Assembly: GCF_006352065.1 (NCBI RefSeq)
Contig: NZ_CP040915.1
Span: 3,782,001-3,846,000, forward strand
Reading direction: 5' to 3'
DNA length: 64,000 nt
Source of the DNA: Georgenia yuyongxinii
GTDB lineage: Bacteria > Actinomycetota > Actinomycetes > Actinomycetales > Actinomycetaceae
The position numbers and the translations under genes were made by a program. Below the pieces are notes generated by a model. The model was not told the DNA's origin. It worked only from the letters and a program-made list of their open reading frames with translations, and made no database searches. Below are positions 8,931 through 19,093 of this stretch, piece by piece (position 1 is the stretch's first letter; each line of letters opens with the position of its first letter).

Positions 8931-9018
8931 GCTTTCCTCCGTGGGTCTGTCCGAACGCCGCCGAGCGCTCTGAGTCCACTCTCCGCCCATTTCCAGCCCC
9001 GTTTCAACCCTGTGACGA

Positions 9019-9047
9019 TGTAAAAACCGTGAAAGTTTCGCTATCGT
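9019..9047 (+). promoter_or_regulatory. Candidate promoter/operator in the pckG-ramB divergent region
   Basis: TATCGT (9042-9047) ends 7 nt before the regulator's ATG, as in a leaderless promoter. Just upstream, GAAAGTTTC (9031-9039) is a small palindrome with a one-base centre in a local AT-rich patch (GTAAAAACCGTGAAAGTTTCG). It could be an autoregulatory operator; it only loosely resembles the AT-rich RamB boxes of corynebacteria. Confidence 0.35.
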
Positions 9048-9054
9048 CAACAGC

Positions 9055-10527
9055 ATGCCGTCGACCACGTCCTCCCAGGCTCCCAGACCGGCCTCCGATC
9101 CGCTCGTTCTCGGGCGTCGGATCCGGCACGCCAGAACGGCTGCCGGGCTGACGCTGCGCGAGCTCGCCGGAGCGGTCGGCTCGACCATCAGCCAGCTCTC
9201 CCTGGTCGAGAACGGCCGGCGCGAGCCTCGGCTGTCGTTGCTGACGGCGATCGCGGAGACGGTGGGCACCACGCCGGCCGAGCTGCTCAGCTCCGAGGCG
9301 CCGCCGGACCGGCGCGCCCAGCTGGAGATCTCCCTCGAGCGGGCGCAGCGCAGCCCGGTCTTCGCCGCTCTCGGCGTACCGACCGTGCGGCCGGGCCGGC
9401 GCGTGCCGATGGACGCGCTGGAGTCGCTGGTGGCGCTGCACGGTGAGCTGGACCGGCGGGCGCGGGCGGCGATCGCGACACCGGAGGAGGCGCGGCGCAT
9501 CAACACCGAGCTGCGCCTGGAGATGCAGTCCCGCAACAACTATGTGCCCGAGATCGAGGAGCTGGCCGAGGACTTCGTCCGCTCGGTCGGATACACCGGC
9601 GGCGCGCTCACCCACCACATGGTCGCGCAGATGGCCGAGAAGCTCGGGTTCACGATCATCCACGTCGACGACCTGCCGCACTCCACGCGGACCGTCACCG
9701 ACCTGGAGAACGGCCGAATCTACCTGCCGCCCGCCTCTATCCCGGGTGGCTACGGGCTGCGCTCGCTGGCCCTGCAGTCGATGGCGCACCGGATCTTCGG
9801 TCACGAGAACCCGGAGAACTACGGCGACTTTCTCCGCCAGCGGCAGGAGCTGGCCTACTTCACAGCCTGCTGCCTGGTCCCCCGGTTCGCCGCGGTCGCC
9901 TTCCTCGAGCGCAAGAAGGCCGCGAAGGACCTGGCCATGGAGGACTTCCGCGACGCCTTCGGCATCACCCACCACTCCGCCGCGCAGCGATTCACCAACC
10001 TCGCGACGGCCCACCTGGGCCTGCCGGTCCACTTCATCCGCGCCAACAGCGACGGCGCCCTGTACCGCGGGTACGAGAACGACGGCGTGCCCCTGCCGGC
10101 CGACGCGAGCGGGGCCATCGAGGGCCAGCCGCTCTGCCGGAAGTGGGCGGCGCGCGCGGCCTTCGCCCGGCGCAACCGCACCACCGAGTTCTTCCAGTAC
10201 ACCGACACCCCGGCCGGCACCTACTGGTGCAGCACGCAGACCGGTACGAGCACGGACGCGGAGTTCTCGATCACGCTCGGTGTGCCCTTCGCGCACGCGA
10301 AGTGGTTCCGCGGCCGGGAGACCGTCCGCCGGGCGCAGTCGACCTGCCCGGACGTGAGCTGCTGCCGCCGCCCGGACCCCGAGCTGGCGGCACGGTGGCG
10401 GGAGAAGTCGTGGCCGAGCGCCAAGATGCACGCCCACGTGCTGAGCCCGCTGCCCTCAGGCACGTTCCCCGGCGTGGACGACACCGAGGTCTACGAGTTC
10501 CTCCAGGCGCACGCACCTGAGTCCTGA
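9055..10527 (+). CDS. RamB/ScfR-type XRE-family regulator of acetate or short-chain acyl metabolism
   Basis: 490 residues in the RamB architecture. An XRE helix-turn-helix lies at about 18-75 ([20 protein letters not shown], then [16 protein letters not shown]). A central IrrE/M78-like domain covers about 170-300, and a DUF2083-type C-terminal domain carries a Cys cluster ([12 protein letters not shown]). In place of the HExxH of true M78 peptidases the protein has MAHRIFGHE, so it is probably a ligand sensor, not a protease. Relatives repress or activate acetate, glyoxylate and propionate genes. Divergence from pckG suggests pckG is a target. Its 3' end faces purA across an unusual palindromic element. 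Confidence 0.85.
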   Translation: MPSTTSSQAPRPASDPLVLGRRIRHARTAAGLTLRELAGAVGSTISQLSLVENGRREPRLSLLTAIAETVGTTPAELLSSEAPPDRRAQLEISLERAQRSPVFAALGVPTVRPGRRVPMDALESLVALHGELDRRARAAIATPEEARRINTELRLEMQSRNNYVPEIEELAEDFVRSVGYTGGALTHHMVAQMAEKLGFTIIHVDDLPHSTRTVTDLENGRIYLPPASIPGGYGLRSLALQSMAHRIFGHENPENYGDFLRQRQELAYFTACCLVPRFAAVAFLERKKAAKDLAMEDFRDAFGITHHSAAQRFTNLATAHLGLPVHFIRANSDGALYRGYENDGVPLPADASGAIEGQPLCRKWAARAAFARRNRTTEFFQYTDTPAGTYWCSTQTGTSTDAEFSITLGVPFAHAKWFRGRETVRRAQSTCPDVSCCRRPDPELAARWREKSWPSAKMHAHVLSPLPSGTFPGVDDTEVYEFLQAHAPES

Positions 10528-10531
10528 TCCC

Positions 10532-10612
10532 GCGAGATGTCATCTTCTGCCCGAGATGGCATGCAGATGCCTGCAGACACCGTGACGTCTCACGGAGTAG
10601 ATGACATCTCGC
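10532..10612. repeat. Compound palindromic element between convergent genes (copy 1)
   Basis: An outer perfect 14-bp inverted repeat, GCGAGATGTCATCT (10532-10545) with AGATGACATCTCGC (10599-10612), encloses two further perfect hairpins: GGCAT-gcag-ATGCC (10558-10571) and CCGTGA-cgtc-TCACGG (10580-10595). It fills most of the gap between the ramB-like and purA stops. Its core GCGAGATGTCA recurs in the palindrome at 21295-21326. It probably ends transcription from both sides, or is a small dispersed repeat. Confidence 0.7.
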
Positions 10613-10635
10613 CGACAGGTGGGCGGCGGGGCGGG

Positions 10636-11922
10636 TCAGTCGAGCAGGTCGTGCCGGACGATCGTCTCTTCCCGGTCCGGCCCGACACCCACGGCGGAGA
10701 TCCGCGTGCCGCTCATCTCCTCCAGGGCCAGCACGTACCGCTGCGCCGCTGCGGGGAGCTCCTCGAACGTGCGGGCGGCGGTGATGTCCTCCGACCAGCC
10801 GTCGAAGTGCTCGTAGACCGGGCGCGCGTGGTGGTAGGAGGACTGGTCGGCCGGCATCTCGTCGTGCCGGACGCCGTCGACGTCGTACGCCACGCACACC
10901 GGGATCGTCTCCAGGCCGGTGAGCACGTCGAGCTTGGTCAGCACCAGGTCGGTCAGCCCGTTGACCCGGTTGGCGTAGCGCGCCACGACGGCGTCGTACC
11001 AGCCGGTGCGTCGCGGCCGGCCGGTCGTCGTGCCGAACTCACCGCCCGCCTGCCGCAGCCGCTCGCCCATGTCGTCGAGCAGCTCGGTGGGGTAGGGCCC
11101 CTCACCCACGCGGGTGGTGTACGCCTTGGCCACCCCGACCACGCGGTCGATGCGGGTGGGCCCGACGCCCGAGCCGGTGCACGCGCCGCCCGCGGTCGCC
11201 GAGGAGGAGGTGACGAACGGGTACGTGCCGTGGTCGACGTCGAGCATGGCGGCCTGGCCGGCCTCGAACAGCACCGTCTTGCCGGCGTCGAGCGCGTCGT
11301 TGAGCACCAGCGTCGTGTCCGCGACCATCGGGCGCAGCCGCTCGGCGAAGGCGAGCAGCCCCTCCGTGGTCTCGTCGATGTCGACGGCGCGGCGGTTGAA
11401 CACCTTCACCAGCAGCTGGTTCTTCTGCGCCAGCGCCCCCTCGACCTTCTGCCGCAGGATGCTGGCGTCGAAGAGGTCCTGGACCCGGATGCCCACGCGG
11501 GCCATCTTGTCGGCGTAGGTCGGGCCGATGCCGCGCCCGGTGGTGCCGATCTGCCGCTTGCCGAGGAAGCGCTCGGTGACCTTGTCCAGGGTGCGGTTGT
11601 ACGGCGGGATGATGTGCGCGGAGGCGGACACGAGCAGCTTCGAGGTGTCGACACCACGCGCGTTCAGGCCGTCGATCTCCTGGAAGAGCACCTCCAGGTC
11701 GACGACGACGCCGTTGCCGATCACGGGGGTGCAGCCGGGCGTGAGGATGCCCGAGGGGAGCAGGTGCAGGGCGTACTTCTCCTCGCCCACGACCACGGTG
11801 TGCCCCGCGTTGTTGCCGCCGTTGAACTTCACGACGTAGTCCACGCGCGAGCCGAGCTGGTCGGTCGCCTTGCCCTTGCCCTCGTCGCCCCACTGCGCTC
11901 CGACGACCACCACGGCTGGCAT
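10636..11922 (-). CDS. purA: Adenylosuccinate synthetase
   Basis: 428 residues, usual length. It joins IMP and aspartate using GTP, the first committed step to AMP. It begins [20 protein letters not shown], containing the invariant GTP-binding GDEGKGK loop and catalytic Asp, followed by [22 protein letters not shown], the TSSSATAGG substrate loop and [10 protein letters not shown] near the C-terminus. I take the ATG at 11922, whose upstream sequence gagaggactgaag gives a ribosome site; the frame runs 10 codons further without conservation. It is monocistronic. Confidence 0.96.
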   Translation of the reverse strand: MPAVVVVGAQWGDEGKGKATDQLGSRVDYVVKFNGGNNAGHTVVVGEEKYALHLLPSGILTPGCTPVIGNGVVVDLEVLFQEIDGLNARGVDTSKLLVSASAHIIPPYNRTLDKVTERFLGKRQIGTTGRGIGPTYADKMARVGIRVQDLFDASILRQKVEGALAQKNQLLVKVFNRRAVDIDETTEGLLAFAERLRPMVADTTLVLNDALDAGKTVLFEAGQAAMLDVDHGTYPFVTSSSATAGGACTGSGVGPTRIDRVVGVAKAYTTRVGEGPYPTELLDDMGERLRQAGGEFGTTTGRPRRTGWYDAVVARYANRVNGLTDLVLTKLDVLTGLETIPVCVAYDVDGVRHDEMPADQSSYHHARPVYEHFDGWSEDITAARTFEELPAAAQRYVLALEEMSGTRISAVGVGPDREETIVRHDLLD

Positions 11923-12173
11923 CTTCAGTCCTCTCAGGCCGCCCCAGGGCACCGGACGGCGCCCCGACGAGGCTACCGGAGCACCCCGGCCGGCAGCCCG
12001 TCGTCTCAGCCGGGCCTACGACGTCCTGCGCGGCACGGAAGGCCTGCCGCCTCTCCGCAGGCGGGCCGTCCAGCCGTCGGGGTGCGGCACCGGGCGACGC
12101 GGGTTAGTTTCGATCCGGACAAAGCACCGTTTTATGCAGGGCAGACTCCGGCGGGTAAGGAGGGCACGACCGC

Positions 12174-12554
12174 ATGATCGAGATCTCCGCGTCGGCGACG
12201 ACGGCGGTCGTGCGCATCGCGGGCGACCTCGACCTTGCCGAACGGGTCCAGTTCCCCGAGGTCACCGCCCGGGTGAGCGGCCTGCGGCGTCAGCTGCTCG
12301 TGCTCGACATGTGCCAGGTGACGTTCCTGGACTCCACGGGCGCGGCGTTCCTCATGGCCCTGGCTGAGGCGGCCGCCAAGCGAGGCGGGACCGCCGTCCT
12401 GCGCGGGGTCAGTGACCGCGACCTGTTCGTGCTGGAGATCTGCGGAGCGCTGACGCTGTTCCGGCTCGACACCGAGCACAGGTGCCCGCCCCCCGGCGAC
12501 GGGGACAGTTCCGCGTCGGCCGGGGCATTCGGCCGCGCCGACCGTCAGTCCTGA
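12174..12554 (+). CDS. STAS-domain anti-sigma factor antagonist
   Basis: 126 residues; a STAS domain covers about 1-100 (VVRIAGDLDLAERVQFPEV, LVLDMCQVTFLDSTGAAFL) with the phosphorylatable Ser in the FLDSTG loop, then a disordered acidic tail. Unphosphorylated antagonists of this type bind anti-sigma kinases and free sigma factors. A strong ribosome site (aaggaggg, 12157-12164) precedes the ATG. It converges on a SpoIIE-type phosphatase whose C-terminal kinase domain is an obvious partner. The upstream gap, 11923-12173, holds only its promoter region, with no clear gene. Confidence 0.85.
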   Translation: MIEISASATTAVVRIAGDLDLAERVQFPEVTARVSGLRRQLLVLDMCQVTFLDSTGAAFLMALAEAAAKRGGTAVLRGVSDRDLFVLEICGALTLFRLDTEHRCPPPGDGDSSASAGAFGRADRQS

Positions 12555-12606
12555 CCCGTCCGGTCACGCCAAACGGTCAGCCCGTCCGGTCACGTCAAAC
12601 GGTCAG
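12555..12606. repeat. 26-bp tandem duplication in a convergent gap
   Basis: Two adjacent copies (12555-12580 and 12581-12606) of cccgtccggtcacg(c/t)caaacggtcag, differing at one base. The array begins right after the STAS stop codon and its second copy contains the stop of the opposite gene at 12603. Confidence 0.85.
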
Positions 12607-14885
12607 CTCGCGCCGACCTCGTCACCAGGCCCTCCGCCGTCGTCCTCCGTCGCGTCCCCGCTGGGTCGCTCCTGCGTCGAGGCGGCTGACGTCGCACCGC
12701 CCGACGTCGCGCCCGCCTGCGAGCGCAGGCGCGCCCACACCACCTTCCCCGAGGGGGTGGGCCGCCAGCCCCAGTCCGCGAGCCGGTCGACGATGTGCAT
12801 GCCGAAGCCGCCCACCCGGCCGGTGGAGCGCTCACGGGTGATCGGCGGTGCCGGGTTGGCGTCCTCGACCTCGATGCGCAGGCCGTCGCCGGTGTCCTGC
12901 AGGCGCAGCCCGATCCGGCCCCACCCGTGCATGACGGCGTTGGCCGTGAGCTCGGAGATCACCAGCTCGGCCGCGGCGACGTCCTCGATGCCCCAGGCGG
13001 CGCACGCCCGCCGGACCGCATGCCGGGCGCGGCCGATGGAGGCGGCATCGACCGGCAGCTGCCAGCGCCGACGTCGCGGGGCGGCGACGTCGACCTCCCC
13101 CTCGCTGCCGCCGGGCACCCGGATCACCACGAGCGCGACGTCGTCCTCCGCGGCGTCGGCGAGCTGGAGCAGCTCCTCCCCCACGCCCGCCGCGTCCGGT
13201 GCGTGGACGCGGGCGCACAGGTCACGCAGGGCCTCGAGCCCCGCGCGCATGGGCCGGTCACGGCGCTCGAGGAGGCCGTCGGTGTAGAGCACCAGGACGT
13301 CGCCGGGCTCGAGCCGGGCCGATGCCGTGCCCCGGGCGGCCAGACCGAAACCGATGAGGGTGCCGTGCGCGCCGTCGAGCGCGGTCACCGTCCCCTCCCG
13401 CACCAACAGCGGCGGCAGGTGGCCGGCCCGGGAGTAGGCCATGTCCCACGCGCCCTCCGCGGCGGGCGTGAGGGTGGCGTACACGAGCGAGGCGCTGCGT
13501 GGGATCCGCATCCCCGCGACGAGGGCGTCGACCCGGCCCAGGACGGTGCCGGGGTCCACCAGCTCCGCGGCGTAGGCGCGCACCACCGACCGCAGCTGCC
13601 CCATCGCCGCCGCCGCCTCGACGTCGTGGCCCACCACGTCACCGATGACGACGGCCACCCGGTCCTCGTCGAGGTTGACGACGTCGTACCAGTCACCGCC
13701 CACCTGGGCGTGCTCCGCGTTGGGGGCGTAGTAGGTCCACACGTCCAGACCCGGGACGTCGTCCTGCTCGGGCAGCATGGCGCGCTGCAGCGTCTCGGCC
13801 AGGGCGTGCTCGCGGGCGTAGAGCTGGGCGTTGTCCATCGCCATGCCCACGCGGCGCGCGGTCAGCTCCAGGACGGTGCCGAACTCGTCGTGCAGGCTGG
13901 GCGCGGCGTCCGCGGCACCGCTGGACTGCAGGGCCACGCCGTCCAGGTCCCGCCGCGGCAGCGCGACGAGCAGCCCGAGCGTGCGCTGCCGGCCGAGCAC
14001 GGGTAGGACCAGGACCTCCGCCCGCGCGTCGCGCAGCCGCCGCAGGTGCGGTGCGACCAGCGCCAGCAGGTCCGCGGTGAGGGTGCCCTCGACGGCGGGG
14101 ACCTCCGGGTCCAGCCGCACCGTGCGCATGGCGGCACCGCGGAGCAGGTCGAGCACAGGGTCGGAGGCGGTGCGCTCGAAACGGTAGGCGGTCGGGTGCA
14201 TGGGCGGCGGGTCGTCGTCGATGCCCTCGGCCACGCGCAGGTTGCGGCCCACGATGACGAACGCGCACCAGGCGACCGCCTGGCGGATCAGCATGTCCGC
14301 GATGGCGCGCAGCACGTCCGCGGAGTCCGCCTCCTGGAGCAGGTCGGAGACCCGTGCCACCAGGCTGAGGCCCACCCGGGCGCGCCGCTCGGCCTCCAGC
14401 AGGCCCTGCTGCGCCTGGGCGTTCGCCACCTCCTCCGAGACGTCCCGGACGACGGCGCTCCACAGCTCCTGCTCCACCTCCGCCAGGCGCAACGGCGCGA
14501 GCTGGATGCCCGCCCAGTAGGTGCGGCCGTCCGCCCGGCGGGCGGCCAGCGTCAGCGAGCCGGAGGCGTGACCGGCGAGGGCGGCGGCGACGGCGGCGGC
14601 GCCGTCGTCGTCCAGGCCCAGGGCGTCGCGCACCCGCGACCGTGGGCCCAGCAGGTCCTGCCGCTCGAGGCCGGTGAGGCGGGCGGCGACGGCGTTGACG
14701 AGCACGGCATGCCAGTCGTCGTCCCGGCGGCCGAGGACGAGGACGGCCTCGGACAGCTGGTCCAGGACGGGTGTGCGCAACCCGCGCAGGGCGTCGGTCC
14801 GGAACGGCGCGCCGGTCCCTTCGCGATGCTCGTCGACGGGCACTGCCCGGTCCCCCGTGCGTGCCGAACCGCCGCGTGGCACCAT
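12603..14885 (-). CDS. SpoIIE-type serine phosphatase fused to RsbW-like kinase (PAS-GAF-PP2C-HATPase)
   Basis: 760 residues in four regions: a PAS-like sensor at about 35-145 (VLDQLSEAVLVLGRR, then VRDVSEEV), a GAF domain at about 180-350, a SpoIIE/PP2C phosphatase at about 365-585 (VGGDWYDVV and GDVVGHDVEAAAAM metal Asp motifs, LYTDGLLERRD) and a C-terminal histidine-kinase-like ATPase at about 610-715 (ISELTANAVMHG, GFGMHIVDRL) of the anti-sigma type. The start is the ATG at 14885 behind ggaggg; the adjacent GTG at 14882 has better spacing. It can both phosphorylate and dephosphorylate STAS partners; one is encoded on each side. No sigma-factor gene is nearby. Confidence 0.88.
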   Translation of the reverse strand: MVPRGGSARTGDRAVPVDEHREGTGAPFRTDALRGLRTPVLDQLSEAVLVLGRRDDDWHAVLVNAVAARLTGLERQDLLGPRSRVRDALGLDDDGAAAVAAALAGHASGSLTLAARRADGRTYWAGIQLAPLRLAEVEQELWSAVVRDVSEEVANAQAQQGLLEAERRARVGLSLVARVSDLLQEADSADVLRAIADMLIRQAVAWCAFVIVGRNLRVAEGIDDDPPPMHPTAYRFERTASDPVLDLLRGAAMRTVRLDPEVPAVEGTLTADLLALVAPHLRRLRDARAEVLVLPVLGRQRTLGLLVALPRRDLDGVALQSSGAADAAPSLHDEFGTVLELTARRVGMAMDNAQLYAREHALAETLQRAMLPEQDDVPGLDVWTYYAPNAEHAQVGGDWYDVVNLDEDRVAVVIGDVVGHDVEAAAAMGQLRSVVRAYAAELVDPGTVLGRVDALVAGMRIPRSASLVYATLTPAAEGAWDMAYSRAGHLPPLLVREGTVTALDGAHGTLIGFGLAARGTASARLEPGDVLVLYTDGLLERRDRPMRAGLEALRDLCARVHAPDAAGVGEELLQLADAAEDDVALVVIRVPGGSEGEVDVAAPRRRRWQLPVDAASIGRARHAVRRACAAWGIEDVAAAELVISELTANAVMHGWGRIGLRLQDTGDGLRIEVEDANPAPPITRERSTGRVGGFGMHIVDRLADWGWRPTPSGKVVWARLRSQAGATSGGATSAASTQERPSGDATEDDGGGPGDEVGAS

Positions 14886-14966
14886 CCGGCCCTCCGATCG
14901 TCTAGCGTTTGCCCCGGGCACGCCCGCGCGTGCCACCTTGCCCCATCCTTGCCGAGAGGAAGTGAC

Positions 14967-15365
14967 GTGCGCGACGTGACCGAGGAACCGGGTGGGCCGA
15001 CGGCCGTGCCGACGGCTGCCGAGACCGGTTCCGTTCATGTGATGGTCTCCACCGCGCGCACCAGGCTGGTGCTCTCGGGGGAGATCGACGTCGCGCTGGC
15101 CAACGAGCTCACCGAGGCGGTGTCGGACGCCGAGCGGGCGGGCCTGCCCGTGGAGATCGACGCACGTCACGTGACGTTCATGGACTCGTCCGGGGTCAGC
15201 ATGCTCGCCCGGCTGGCGCACCGCACGCCGGGCCGGCTCACGATGATCGAGCCGCCGGATGTCGTGCGCTTCCTGCTGGAGGTCACCCGCATCGGCGAGG
15301 TCATCGACGTGCTGGACACCGACCCGGGCTTCCCCGAGGAAAAGCCGCCCACCGACGCCGCCTGA
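14967..15365 (+). CDS. STAS-domain anti-sigma factor antagonist
   Basis: 132 residues. After about 25 variable residues a STAS domain spans the rest: RLVLSGEIDVALANELTEAV, EIDARHVTFMDSSGVSMLARL (phosphoacceptor Ser in MDSSG). The GTG at 14967 is 5 nt past gagaggaag; a second in-frame GTG lies 9 bp later. It is divergent from the SpoIIE/HATPase gene across 81 bp, so the two are likely co-controlled. A strong terminator follows directly. Confidence 0.85.
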   Translation: MRDVTEEPGGPTAVPTAAETGSVHVMVSTARTRLVLSGEIDVALANELTEAVSDAERAGLPVEIDARHVTFMDSSGVSMLARLAHRTPGRLTMIEPPDVVRFLLEVTRIGEVIDVLDTDPGFPEEKPPTDAA

Positions 15366-15379
15366 GCACCTCACGCGAC

Positions 15380-15409
15380 GAGGCCCGCCCCCGGCTGGGG
15401 GCGGGCCTC
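15380..15409. terminator. Bidirectional terminator between STAS gene and fba
   Basis: A perfect 13-bp hairpin, GAGGCCCGCCCCC-ggct-GGGGGCGGGCCTC, in the 65-bp gap between converging genes. Confidence 0.85.
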
Positions 15410-15430
15410 GTGGCGTCAGCGGCGGACCGC

Positions 15431-16453
<1,023 letters not shown>

Positions 16454-16539
16454 GTCTGATCTCCTGTGTGTGGGTGACGGTGTTCGCTGGTGATTGTCCC
16501 ACTTTCCCGGCGCGCGGCGTAGGACGGACGGCACAACCC

Positions 16540-16554
16540 GGGCGCCGGGCGCCC
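16540..16554. terminator. Small GC palindrome after the SpoU-type gene
   Basis: GGGCGCC-g-GGCGCCC, a 7-bp stem about 40 bp after the stop of the minus-strand methylase; possible weak terminator. Confidence 0.35.
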
Positions 16555-16561
16555 TGGGGCC

Positions 16562-16605
16562 GGCCGGCTCGACTGCGGTGCCGGGCCGGCTCTACTCCGG
16601 TGCCG
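16562..16605. repeat. 22-bp tandem duplication over a stop codon
   Basis: Two adjacent 22-bp copies, GGCCGGCTC(G/T)ACT(G/C)CGGTGCCG, at 16562-16583 and 16584-16605. The second copy includes the stop codon and last codons of the SpoU-type gene. Confidence 0.75.
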
Positions 16606-17263
16606 GGCCGGCGTGCTGCACCATCCACGCGTGCATGGCGACGGCGGCCGCGGCACCGGCGTTGATGGAACGGGTGGAGCCGTACTGGGTGATGTGCAGG
16701 ATCTCGGTGCAGCCGGCGCGCGCCTCCGCGCTGAGCCCGGCGGACTCCTGACCGAAGAGCATCACACAGGGCCCCGGCAGCGGGCGGCCCTCGATCGGGA
16801 GGGAGCCCGGCACGTTGTCGATACCGAGGACGGGCAGGCCGGCCATCTCCGCCCAGGCGAGCAGCCCGGCGACGTCCTCGTGATGGTGCAGGTGCTGATA
16901 GCGGTCGGTCACCATGGCTCCGCGCCGGTTCCAGCGACGCCGGCCCACGATGTGCACCGCGGCGACGGCGAAGGCGTTCGCCGTGCGCACCACGGAGCCG
17001 ATGTTCATGTCGTGCGCGAAGTTCTCGATCGCGACGTGCAGCGGGTGCCGGCGGGTGTCGATGTCGGCCACGATCGCCTCGATCGTCCAGTACCGGTACC
17101 GGTCCGCCACGTTGCGGCGGTCACCGTGGGCAAGCAGCTCACGGTCGTAGCGACGGTCGGCCGGCCAGTCCGCCTCGCCACCGGGCCAGGGCCCGACCCC
17201 GACGGCGTCGGCCGGCTCAGGGGGCGTCACGCGGGTGGCACGGGATGAAGTCTCTTCGAGCAC
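16592..17263 (-). CDS. SpoU/TrmH-family RNA 2'-O-ribose methyltransferase
   Basis: 223 residues of the SPOUT knot family: ENFAHDMNIGSVVRTANAF (motif 1), LPGPCVMLFGQESAGLS (motif 2), LHITQYGSTRSINAGAAAAVAMHAW (motif 3, shown in part), which form the SAM-binding knot. It methylates a ribose of tRNA or rRNA; the exact target cannot be read from the sequence. A longer frame starts at 17296, but I choose the GTG at 17263 because a TACCGT box lies exactly 7 nt upstream and the skipped residues are not conserved. It is divergent from a HAD hydrolase gene. Confidence 0.85.
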   Translation of the reverse strand: MLEETSSRATRVTPPEPADAVGVGPWPGGEADWPADRRYDRELLAHGDRRNVADRYRYWTIEAIVADIDTRRHPLHVAIENFAHDMNIGSVVRTANAFAVAAVHIVGRRRWNRRGAMVTDRYQHLHHHEDVAGLLAWAEMAGLPVLGIDNVPGSLPIEGRPLPGPCVMLFGQESAGLSAEARAGCTEILHITQYGSTRSINAGAAAAVAMHAWMVQHAGPAPE

Positions 17264-17424
17264 GCCGGCGACGGTACTGGACGCTCGCCCGGTCACGGTC
17301 TACCGGCGTGGGAACGTGAGCCGTCCCACCCGGGCGGGTGCCGCCGTCGTCGGTAGGGTCGGAGGTGAGGCGTCGCGCCGTGGGCACGGACGAGCCCTGA
17401 CCACGTGCGCCTGGGAGGCACCCG

Positions 17425-18195
17425 TTGACCGAGATCCGCAGCTGGCTGACAGACATGGACGGTGTCCTCGTCCACGAGGGCAGCGCGCTGCCCGGGGCGC
17501 CGGAGTTCATCGCGCGGCTCACCGAGCTGGACCGGCCGTTCCTGGTCCTGACGAACAACTCGATCTTCACCCCTCGCGACCTCGCGGCCCGCCTGGCCGC
17601 CTCGGGCATTCCGGTGCCGGAGGAGCGGATCTGGACGTCGGCGCTGGCCACCGCGAGCTTCGTCCACCAGCAGCTGCCCGGCGGCAGCGCCTACGTGATC
17701 GGTGAGGCGGGCCTGACCACCGCCCTGTACGGGGCGGGCTACACCATGACGGACACCGACCCGGACTACGTCATCCTCGGGGAGACCCGCACCTACTCGT
17801 TCTCCGCGATCACCCGGGCGATCCGGCTGGTTGAGGGCGGGGCACGGTTCATCGCCACCAACCCCGATGCCACCGGGCCCTCCCAGGAGGGGCCGCTGCC
17901 GGCCACCGGCGCGGTGGCCGCCCTGATCACCAAGGCCACCGGGCGCACGCCCTATTTCATCGGCAAGCCCAACCCCGTGATGATCCGGGCCGCCCTGAAC
18001 CGCATCGAGGCCCACTCGGAGACGACGGCGATGGTCGGGGACCGCATGGACACCGACGTGCTGGCCGGGATGGAGGCGGGCCTGCACACGTTCCTGGTGC
18101 TCACCGGCTCCACCGAGGCCCACGACGTGGAGAAGTACCCGTTCCGGCCCAGCGAGGTCCGCCAGTCGATCGCGGACCTCGTCGAGCTCATCTAA
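17425..18195 (+). CDS. HAD-superfamily IIA (NagD-like) hydrolase
   Basis: 256 residues. Catalytic DMDGV motif at residues 10-14, TNNSIFT motif II, IGKPNPVMIRAAL motif III Lys, and GDRMDTDVLAGMEAG motif IV, with the large C2 cap inserted between motifs II and III that defines HAD-IIA enzymes. Relatives dephosphorylate nucleotides or sugar phosphates such as 4-nitrophenyl phosphate and phosphoglycolate. The start is TTG at 17425 behind a strong ribosome site (gggaggca); there is no ATG or GTG at a sensible position. Confidence 0.88.
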   Translation: MTEIRSWLTDMDGVLVHEGSALPGAPEFIARLTELDRPFLVLTNNSIFTPRDLAARLAASGIPVPEERIWTSALATASFVHQQLPGGSAYVIGEAGLTTALYGAGYTMTDTDPDYVILGETRTYSFSAITRAIRLVEGGARFIATNPDATGPSQEGPLPATGAVAALITKATGRTPYFIGKPNPVMIRAALNRIEAHSETTAMVGDRMDTDVLAGMEAGLHTFLVLTGSTEAHDVEKYPFRPSEVRQSIADLVELI

Positions 18196-18243
18196 GACCG
18201 CCGTTCCCTCATCCGACCCAGTCGGCTGCCGGGACGCAACCTG

Positions 18244-19017
18244 CTAGCGCGGCGGCCAGTCCTCCACGCCCGAGCCGGCCGGCCACGCCCCGTCCGGGGC
18301 CCCGGCCGCCGGCGCGGCGCCGTCGACCGGTCGGCCGGCGTCGCGGGCGGGGTCGAACCCGCCGCGCTGCCCGCCGAACCCGGGGGTGGACTCCGCCGGC
18401 ACGGGCCGGTGCCCGCCCGGCGCGTACGCCGCCGCGGTGGTCGGGTCGGTGAAGGTGACCGCGGGGGCGGTGCGCACCGCGGGGTCGTTGGCCTCGAAGT
18501 ACTCCGCGCGGCGGAACGCGAACACGGACGCGATGAGGTTGGCGGGGAAGCTCTCGGTCTTGGTGTTGAGCTGGCGCACGTTGGCGTTGTAGAACCGCCG
18601 GCCCGCGGCGATGCGGTCCTCGGTGTTGGTCAGCTCCGCCTGCAGCCGCTGGTAGGGCTCCGCGGCCCGCAGCTGAGGGTAGGCCTCGGCCACGGCGATC
18701 AGCCGCCCGAGCGCGGCCGTCAGCGCGTTCTCCTGCTCGGCGCGCTGGGCCGGCCCCGCGGCCGGCGTGGCCACCGCCGCGCGGGCCCGGGTGACCTCGT
18801 CGAGCGCGGACCGCTCGTGCGCGGCATAGCCCTTGACGGTCTCCACGAGGTTCGGGATGAGGTCGTAGCGGCGGTGCAGCTCGACGTCGATCTGCCGCCA
18901 GGCCTCCTGCACGAGGTTGCGCAGCCGGACGAAGCCGTTGAACGTCGCGACCGCCCACAGCAGCACGACCACCACGATGACACCGGCCACGACGAGGCCC
19001 ACCACCAGCGCGTCCAT
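18244..19017 (-). CDS. LemA-family membrane protein
   Basis: 257 residues. One N-terminal membrane helix (VVGLVVAGVIVVVVLLWAV) is followed by the helical LemA domain: FNGFVRLRNLVQEAWRQIDVEL, RRYDLIPNLVETVKGYAAHE, ARNFYNA-like RRFYNANVRQLNTKTESFPANL. Residues from about 195 on are Pro/Gly/Ala-rich and probably disordered. The family is widespread and its function is poorly defined. ATG at 19017 behind gggagagccg. Its neighbours pyrE and the SDR gene are on the same strand, but a 76-bp gap and a leaderless-type pyrE promoter argue against one operon. Confidence 0.87.
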   Translation of the reverse strand: MDALVVGLVVAGVIVVVVLLWAVATFNGFVRLRNLVQEAWRQIDVELHRRYDLIPNLVETVKGYAAHERSALDEVTRARAAVATPAAGPAQRAEQENALTAALGRLIAVAEAYPQLRAAEPYQRLQAELTNTEDRIAAGRRFYNANVRQLNTKTESFPANLIASVFAFRRAEYFEANDPAVRTAPAVTFTDPTTAAAYAPGGHRPVPAESTPGFGGQRGGFDPARDAGRPVDGAAPAAGAPDGAWPAGSGVEDWPPR

Positions 19018-19093
19018 CGGCTCTCCCGTCCCCAGGTCTGGCGTGATTGAACCACACGGGCGTCCGCTGCATCGCGGCCCCGGTGGGCCGTGC

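Noticed and set aside
10532-10612. Terminal inverted repeats of an insertion sequence or MITE
   Set aside because: No transposase, no target-site duplication visible, and the element is only about 80 bp with nested hairpins in a convergent gap. A terminator-like role fits better, though a MITE origin is not excluded.
12106-12158. Sigma-B-type promoter (GTTT..GGGTA) before the STAS gene
   Set aside because: GTTT and GGGTAA elements are present but about 20 bp apart, longer than the usual 14-16, and GGGTAA overlaps the ribosome site.
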